DNA from: Spirochaeta sp. UBA5339
GTDB taxonomy: Bacteria > Spirochaetota > Spirochaetia > DSM-2461
Direction: 5' to 3'
Length of the DNA stretch: 64,000 nt
NCBI GenBank assembly: GCA_002408085.1
Contig: DHQL01000021.1
Span: 68,827-132,826, forward strand
The notes beneath the pieces are model-generated. The model saw only the letters and a program-made list of their open reading frames with translations, made no database searches and was not told the DNA's origin. Both the position numbers and the translations under genes were made by a program. This document shows, piece by piece, positions 59,401-64,000 of this stretch (its first letter is position 1; every line of letters starts with the position of its first letter).

Positions 59401-59946
59401 CTATCTTTTCAGGAACTCTTCCTTTAAGAGCCCGTAGATTATATGATCCACCACACGGTCATACAGCTTCTCCGCCCTTCTGATGCATCCCTCCTCTTTG
59501 TAGGAAAGACGCAGAGGAATCTTCCTGCTGGCTCTGTTCTCTACGGCACAGTGGATCTCCACTTTCTCAAGACCCTTGTCTCTGAAGGCGATATTTTCCA
59601 GTTCTCTAACAGTTCGGGTCATAATTCCTCTGCCTGTATGGTTTTCCGCAAGCCAGTAACCTATGTAGGCTGTCCCGGTGTGGTAGTCAAAGCGGTTGAA
59701 TCCGGCTACACCGCAGAGGTTTTTCTGATAGAGAATTCCGCAGGTGAGCTGTTCCGAGGCGGCAAAGCGTTTGAGGCAGGAATTGATAAAGTACTCGGTA
59801 TCCCCTGGTTTTTGAATACTGTCCAGCCAGGGAAGCCAGCGCCGAAGCCAGGCTCTGTTCTGCTCTGTCAGAATAAACAGAGACTGTGTGTGTTCGGGAC
59901 TCAGCAGGCATAGCTGTACCTCATTGTCTATGTAACGGTAAAACAT
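59401..59946 (-). CDS. GNAT acetyltransferase (RimJ/RimL type)
   Basis: 181-residue N-acetyltransferase of the GNAT superfamily. The layout matches RimJ/RimL: LCLLSPEHTQSLFILTEQNRAW at the start, CGVAGFNRFDYHTGTAYIGYW, the acetyl-CoA loop AENHTGRGIMTRTV (in place of RGxGxA) and a C-terminal ENRASRKIPLRLSYKEEG. The ATG at 59946 has AGGAG 8 bases ahead; a TTG directly before it is less likely. Such enzymes acetylate ribosomal proteins or small molecules, including some antibiotics; the target is unknown. It stands alone. Confidence 0.87.
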   Translation of the reverse strand: MFYRYIDNEVQLCLLSPEHTQSLFILTEQNRAWLRRWLPWLDSIQKPGDTEYFINSCLKRFAASEQLTCGILYQKNLCGVAGFNRFDYHTGTAYIGYWLAENHTGRGIMTRTVRELENIAFRDKGLEKVEIHCAVENRASRKIPLRLSYKEEGCIRRAEKLYDRVVDHIIYGLLKEEFLKR

Positions 59947-60065
59947 CAATCGGACTCCTGAAAAACTGGAATATCACACCCTAACTATACATGACCCGGA
60001 TAAAAAGAGACCAGCAGTTTATAGATTTTCTGGTATTGAGAAGGGGAATCCTCTAGATTTATAGT

Positions 60066-60377
60066 ATGGTACATTCGACAGTATTGACTGTATCCGTGGA
60101 GAACAGGTTCCCCGAGATGCAGATGGCAATTCACCCCAACGATGCTCTGGATCTTGATCTGATCACCAGAGAATACAGTTTTTTCATCTATGCAGGGTCT
60201 TCGCTGGATAATTTCAAGGAAGGGAAAGGACTGATTGGTGAGGGTGAGCTTCATCTTCTGAATGAGTGTCCTCTGGGAAGTCTACAGGTTTCAGAGAAAA
60301 TAGGGCTTAAGCTGGCAGGTTCAGAAAAGGCAATGCTCATTTTGGACGGGAAAAAAATACTCCTCGCATATAAATAG
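60066..60377 (+). CDS. Small hypothetical protein
   Basis: 103-codon open frame between two minus-strand genes. The predicted protein is mixed strand and Lys/Gly-rich (SSLDNFKEGKGLIGEGELHL; LKLAGSEKAMLILDGKKILL), and its codon use matches neighbouring genes, in particular in the second half. There is no clear ribosome site before the ATG, and the first 10 residues may not belong; a later start is possible. I do not recognise it. The overlapping antisense frame is less convincing. Confidence 0.5.
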   Translation: MVHSTVLTVSVENRFPEMQMAIHPNDALDLDLITREYSFFIYAGSSLDNFKEGKGLIGEGELHLLNECPLGSLQVSEKIGLKLAGSEKAMLILDGKKILLAYK

Positions 60378-60384
60378 TTTCAGA

Positions 60385-61185
60385 TTATTCCAGACCTTCA
60401 AGATCTTCGATATCTTTCTCCAGATCTTCTCCCTTTGCAAGGGCGGTGCAGCGTTTTTTCATCATAAAGAAGGATCGTTTGAACAGGTCGTTCTGAAACT
60501 GAAGCTGACTGATCCTGTCCGTCATAATCTTGTGTTCCCGTTCCAGGTCCCGGGCTCTCTCCCTGGAGAGCTCAAGTGCATATTTCATCTCAATCTGCTT
60601 CTTCTGGTCCAGAATCCTCTGGCTGAGAGCTCCGAAACGGTTCTTGAACTGGGCCCTCACATGCTGTTCCACCAGATAGAGGTCCGTAAAATCCATATTG
60701 TCTACAAATGAGATAAGTCTGTTATAGATAAAACTGACGGGGATTTTCAGATTCAGTCTGGAATTCCCCTCATTATCCCGTGTGAAATCCACCGAATCCT
60801 GACTGGTTAGCTGGAGCATAAAGAGTTCCGGTTCTGATTCCCTGGCAAGGGAGTTGAGGCGGTCTATCTTTTCCTCAATAATCCGGGAGGATTTTGAAAA
60901 CTTCTTGAGAAAAAGGAGAGCTTTGTTCTCCTTGTTCAGATCCAGATCTTCCAGGCGGATACGCTCAAGGAGGTGAGTTATATATTCAAAGAGGTCGCAT
61001 AGAAGAAGGTAGAGGAGGTCCCCTCCCAGTAGAATACGGGTGTTGCTTCTCATCAGGGCCTGATAGTTTTTCGCCTTAAGATACTCATCCTTGATCATGA
61101 TGATCAGATGGGTACCGCTGCGGTCTCTTATCAGTTCGCCCTTATAGAGCTGGACTTCATTGTTCTCAATACAGTTCTGTTTCAT
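60385..61185 (-). CDS. Coiled-coil protein of unknown function
   Basis: 266-residue soluble protein. The N-terminal half has a hydrophobic stretch (ILLGGDLLYLLLCDLFEYI) too short and mixed to be a certain membrane helix; the C-terminal third (about 190-260) is a long charged coiled coil (SRERARDLEREHKIMTDR). No enzyme motif is seen. It lies between an unknown ORF and the Nudix gene, all unrelated by sequence, 60 bp from the latter. Possibly a structural or regulatory protein; function not assigned. Confidence 0.75.
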   Translation of the reverse strand: MKQNCIENNEVQLYKGELIRDRSGTHLIIMIKDEYLKAKNYQALMRSNTRILLGGDLLYLLLCDLFEYITHLLERIRLEDLDLNKENKALLFLKKFSKSSRIIEEKIDRLNSLARESEPELFMLQLTSQDSVDFTRDNEGNSRLNLKIPVSFIYNRLISFVDNMDFTDLYLVEQHVRAQFKNRFGALSQRILDQKKQIEMKYALELSRERARDLEREHKIMTDRISQLQFQNDLFKRSFFMMKKRCTALAKGEDLEKDIEDLEGLE

Positions 61186-61245
61186 AGGATTACCTATTAA
61201 TTAACGGCTTGAAAAGAGGATAATTCAAAGAAAATAAATGATTAT

Positions 61246-61926
61246 TTACAGATGATCCAGAAGGGGGAGGATCTCTCCCAGAATTTGAGCGGTTATACCC
61301 CAGAGAGTTCCGCGTTCGGTTTTGTAGGCAATTACCCTGTACCGTATTTTCCCTTCCCAGGGATTCTTGTACTTTTCAGGAAGATCCAGTTCGTGAGAGG
61401 GAAAGTGGTACTCCATCTCTCCTGTCTTTCTGTTTCTGGTGTAGGGGTGGATGCTTACAGGCAGCTCGTAATTCCGGGGCGGGTTCTCTCTGAACCAGCT
61501 TACAGGGATGGTAAAAAGCTCTTCAACCTCTTCAGGGTTGGGCTTCAGGTCTTTGATGTCCGTAATGCTCAAGACTCCCAGCCAGGGCTGAACCAGCACT
61601 CCCATGGGGGTAAGAAGGGTGCCCGGAGAGCCGAGAACCTCTATCTTGTCCTCTTCAAGGCCCGTTTCCTCCAGGGTTTCCCGCAGGGCTGTGGCTTTGA
61701 AGTCTCTGTCCTTCTGTTCATCATAGCCGCCTCCGGGAAAACAGATCTCTCCGGGCTGTCTGATCCCCGCCGCCCGCTTCTGAAACAGAACTGACCAGCC
61801 CTCACCTGTCTGAAGAAGAGGTACAAGTACGGCGGATCGGAACATATTCTCCTGTCCGATTATCCGGGGGAAGTTTTCCGGGCATTTCAGGGCGTTTCGG
61901 ATGCTTTCCAGGTTCATGAATCTCAT
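61246..61926 (-). CDS. Nudix hydrolase, CoA pyrophosphatase type
   Basis: 226-residue Nudix protein. The Nudix box reads FPGGGYDEQKDRDFKATAL followed by RETLEETGL, in the arrangement of CoA pyrophosphatases (NudL/NUDT7), and LLTPMGVLVQPWLGVL resembles the CoA-binding region of that group. It would cleave CoA or its derivatives to 4'-phosphopantetheine and 3',5'-ADP. The ATG at 61926 overlaps the stop of the cysteine desulfurase-like gene (ATGA), so it is translationally coupled; an alternative ATG lies at 61917. Confidence 0.87.
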   Translation of the reverse strand: MRFMNLESIRNALKCPENFPRIIGQENMFRSAVLVPLLQTGEGWSVLFQKRAAGIRQPGEICFPGGGYDEQKDRDFKATALRETLEETGLEEDKIEVLGSPGTLLTPMGVLVQPWLGVLSITDIKDLKPNPEEVEELFTIPVSWFRENPPRNYELPVSIHPYTRNRKTGEMEYHFPSHELDLPEKYKNPWEGKIRYRVIAYKTERGTLWGITAQILGEILPLLDHL

Positions 61927-63131
61927 TGTATCCTATTATGAGAGAAAAAACTTTCAATGGATCTTTTCAGACGGAAAAAGTCATCCCGACGGCTTTTCTT
62001 TCCAAGAGAAATTCTTAATGATGTGGTGCAGAGATCACCGGGAAATCCCATATGCTCCAGTATCCGGGAGGCTCCGTTGACTGTACCGGAACAGGCGGAA
62101 AAGCGGCTCAGGAAGATGCCGTCTCTGTTAAGATGAATAAAGAGGTCTTCCATTGTTCTTCCGCCTTTAATCAGCTCCGGCAGGGCTATGCAGAGCACAC
62201 CCGGGGCGGCATCCTCCGGACTGAGGCATTCACATTCAAAGCTTCCTCCCTTCAGTATTTCCAGACCCTCTGCTGTCAGTACCTCCAGGGGGGAGAGAAT
62301 CTCTTCCCTTTCCCTGAAGTAGAGCTCAGCCGCCAGGGCAAGAGCTGCCGCAGCCGCAGGGTCCGGTGTTCCGAATCTGTCAGGGCCCTCTTCGGACAGG
62401 GAGAGAGTTCTGTCCAGAACAAGAATGCCGCTTCCCTTCAGGCCGTATATCTTTTGTCCGCTCAGGCTGAACCCGCTGCAGTAGGGCATCCACTCTTTTT
62501 CAGGAAGCCTTGCTGCGGCCTGGGGGGCATCCAGAAAGACCCGGCAGTTCCGGGTCTCGCATATCTCCCAAATCTTCCGGCAGTCCTGCAGGGCGCCGGT
62601 TTCATGGTTCACAGGGGAGTAGACCAGAAGGGGGGAGGCACCGGAGTCCCCGCTTCCGGTTTCGGCGAGTGATTCAGAGAGGGAGGCTGAGAGGATTTTC
62701 CCATCCCGGCCAATGGGCAGCAGGGTCAGGGGAATATTCCTCCTGCTGCTGTAATCCTTCAGAAGATCCAGAATCCCCTGATGGGCGCAGGTTGTAGTGA
62801 ATATCCTGTCCGGCGGATCAGCCATATCCCTTAGCAGAATATCCAGGGCCTCCACGGCACCCCGGCAGAAGCGTACTTCCTCTTTGCCCGACTGTATAGA
62901 CTGTTTGCGCCAGAATCCTGCCGCCGAATCCAGAAGATCCTGAGCCTTCTGCCCCGCAAGATGGGGGGAGCTGCTGTTTGCCCAGATACCCAGGGCTCTG
63001 TTCTGATACTCGGCCAGAACCCTCCGGTCCGGAGGGCATGCGGCGTTGTAGTCCATATAGACCGACGAGTTCTCATCCATGTCCACACGGGCGGACTTCA
63101 GTTTCTCAAGGTGCCGGCAGTTGCAGCTCAT
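61923..63131 (-). CDS. Class V aminotransferase, cysteine desulfurase-like
   Basis: 402-residue PLP enzyme of the NifS/IscS fold. Features: VYMDYNAACPPDRRVL near the start, the His of TTCAHQGIL, PVNHETGALQDCRKIW, the PLP Lys in LSGQKIYGLKG (about residue 226), and the catalytic Cys347 in RFSACSGTVNGAS. The N-terminus bears a short extra segment with MSCNCRHLE. It could supply sulfur for Fe-S clusters or tRNA, but no IscU-like or thiouridylase gene is adjacent. It overlaps the aldo/keto reductase upstream and the Nudix gene downstream by 4 bp each. Confidence 0.85.
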   Translation of the reverse strand: MSCNCRHLEKLKSARVDMDENSSVYMDYNAACPPDRRVLAEYQNRALGIWANSSSPHLAGQKAQDLLDSAAGFWRKQSIQSGKEEVRFCRGAVEALDILLRDMADPPDRIFTTTCAHQGILDLLKDYSSRRNIPLTLLPIGRDGKILSASLSESLAETGSGDSGASPLLVYSPVNHETGALQDCRKIWEICETRNCRVFLDAPQAAARLPEKEWMPYCSGFSLSGQKIYGLKGSGILVLDRTLSLSEEGPDRFGTPDPAAAAALALAAELYFREREEILSPLEVLTAEGLEILKGGSFECECLSPEDAAPGVLCIALPELIKGGRTMEDLFIHLNRDGIFLSRFSACSGTVNGASRILEHMGFPGDLCTTSLRISLGKKSRRDDFFRLKRSIESFFSHNRIQ

Positions 63132-64000
63132 TTCGTATAGTCGATCTTTGCCAGTATCCCGTCGATCTTTTTCAGCTCTTCATCACTGAAATGAAGATTG
63201 TCCAGAGCCTTGATATTCTCATCCAGCTGGCTGACCCGGCTGGCTCCGATCAGAACGGTGGTCACAGCTGGATTGTTGAGAATCCAGGCAACAGCCATCT
63301 GTGCCAGGGTCTGAGAGCGCCCGGCGGCAATACTGTTGAGCTCATTCAGATGTCCCACCAACTCGGAGGTGATCTTGTTCTGCTTCAGAAAGTGGTCCCT
63401 GGCGGCCCTTGAGTCTTCGGGAATATTCCCTTCCAGATATTTGGAAGTCAGAAGTCCCTGTGCCAGGGGACTGAAGGCGATTGCTCCGACACCCTCTTTC
63501 AGAAGCAGGCTGTCCAGGCCGTCCTCAACCCAGCGGTTCAGCATGGAGTAGGAGGGCTGGTGGATCAGACAGGGGGTGCCCATCTGCTTCAGGATACGGA
63601 AGGCTTCAGCCGCCATATCCGCAGGGTAGTTGGAGATCCCCGCATAGAGTGCCTTGCCGCTTTTTACCGCAGTGTCCAGAGCTCCCATTGTCTCTTCCAG
63701 GGGAGTGTCCGGGTCCGGGCGATGGGAGTAGAAAATATCCACATAGTCCAGTCCCAGCCGCTTCAGGCTCTGGTTGAGGCTGGCAATCATATACTTGCGG
63801 CTGCCCCACTCACCATAGGGCCCGGGCCACATATCGTAGCCCGCCTTGGAAGAGATAATCAGTTCGTCCCGGTAGCGGTTCAGATGGGTCTTCAGGATCT
63901 TGCCGAAGTTGATCTCCGCAGATCCCGGAGGAGGACCATAGTTGTTGGCCAGGTCAAAGTGAGTGATTCCCTTGTCGAAGGCCCGGAAGACCAGGTTCTC
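63128..64000 (-). CDS. Aldo/keto reductase, YghZ-like (5' truncated)
   Basis: The frame is open to the right edge, so the start lies outside the window; 290 residues are visible. It is an aldo/keto reductase of the L-glyceraldehyde 3-phosphate reductase group: DLANNYGPPPGSAEINFG (with the catalytic Tyr), IISSKAGYDMWPGPYGEWG (Lys), YVDIFYSHRPDPDTPLEE (His) and the C-terminal NADPH-binding GASRVSQLDENIKAL. It would reduce small aldehydes, with methylglyoxal detoxification known for relatives. It is the first visible gene of a minus-strand operon with the cysteine desulfurase-like and Nudix genes. Confidence 0.92.
   Translation of the reverse strand, partial: ENLVFRAFDKGITHFDLANNYGPPPGSAEINFGKILKTHLNRYRDELIISSKAGYDMWPGPYGEWGSRKYMIASLNQSLKRLGLDYVDIFYSHRPDPDTPLEETMGALDTAVKSGKALYAGISNYPADMAAEAFRILKQMGTPCLIHQPSYSMLNRWVEDGLDSLLLKEGVGAIAFSPLAQGLLTSKYLEGNIPEDSRAARDHFLKQNKITSELVGHLNELNSIAAGRSQTLAQMAVAWILNNPAVTTVLIGASRVSQLDENIKALDNLHFSDEELKKIDGILAKIDYTK

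Noticed and set aside
59985..60254. 89-codon minus-strand open frame
   Set aside because: Overlaps the plus-strand small ORF, which has better codon use; no ribosome site.

Overview
The window looks like chromosomal DNA of a free-living, probably anaerobic or fermentative spirochaete (Spirochaetales type). This is inferred from the exported solute-binding proteins, whose leaders end in spirochaete-style motifs (FGAGSQE, SAAGGQD, FANGQSE), from three sugar ABC importers without their own ATPase, and from oxygen-sensitive or anaerobic enzymes (an anaerobic sulfatase maturase, an orphan NuoE/HydC-like protein, an exported fumarate-reductase-type flavoprotein). No rRNA, tRNA, CRISPR array, transposase or phage gene was seen. 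Both ends cut genes: an SNF2 helicase at the left and an aldo/keto reductase at the right.

Left third (1-24.7 kb): SNF2 helicase with a repetitive linker; a large unknown membrane protein; three tandem AIM24/TIGR00266 proteins; a TPR protein; a beta-glucoside-type locus (GPH symporter, TetR regulator, GH3 glucosidase) with a clear promoter and palindromic operator; a sugar ABC importer preceded by a histidine kinase/response regulator pair; a GGDEF-EAL c-di-GMP enzyme; then a minus-strand group of sulfatase maturase, TSUP anion exporter and ABC exporter.

Middle (24.7-49 kb): accessory catabolism. A tripartite tricarboxylate-type transporter (tctCBA) is fused operonically to a cytoplasmic sulfatase and followed by a GntR/LacI-type regulator. 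Convergent to it is a uronide locus: ABC importer of the LplABC type, GH88 unsaturated glucuronyl hydrolase, GH2 enzyme, beta-propeller protein and its own GntR/LacI regulator with matching operators. Next is an AcuR/AcuI pair divergent from an exported flavoprotein reductase; two near-identical TAGAC-N5-GTCTA palindromes tie the three genes into one regulon, possibly acrylate (or urocanate-like) reduction. A third ABC importer with a HAD enzyme, an unknown protein and an RpiR regulator closes this part.

Right part (49-64 kb): mostly lipid and housekeeping genes. PlsY and a DUF1295 membrane protein lie divergent from a fused DhaL-DegV protein (a FakA-FakB fusion that could make the acyl-phosphate PlsY uses). 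Then beta-carbonic anhydrase, a radical SAM SPL-like protein coupled to a DUF2161 nuclease-fold protein, a PlsC acyltransferase with an added zinc ribbon, CoA-disulfide reductase with two rhodanese domains, a NuoE-like protein, a GNAT acetyltransferase, a coiled-coil protein, and a tightly overlapping aldo/keto reductase - cysteine desulfurase-like - Nudix operon.

Functions are assigned from motifs read by eye; no database search was run.
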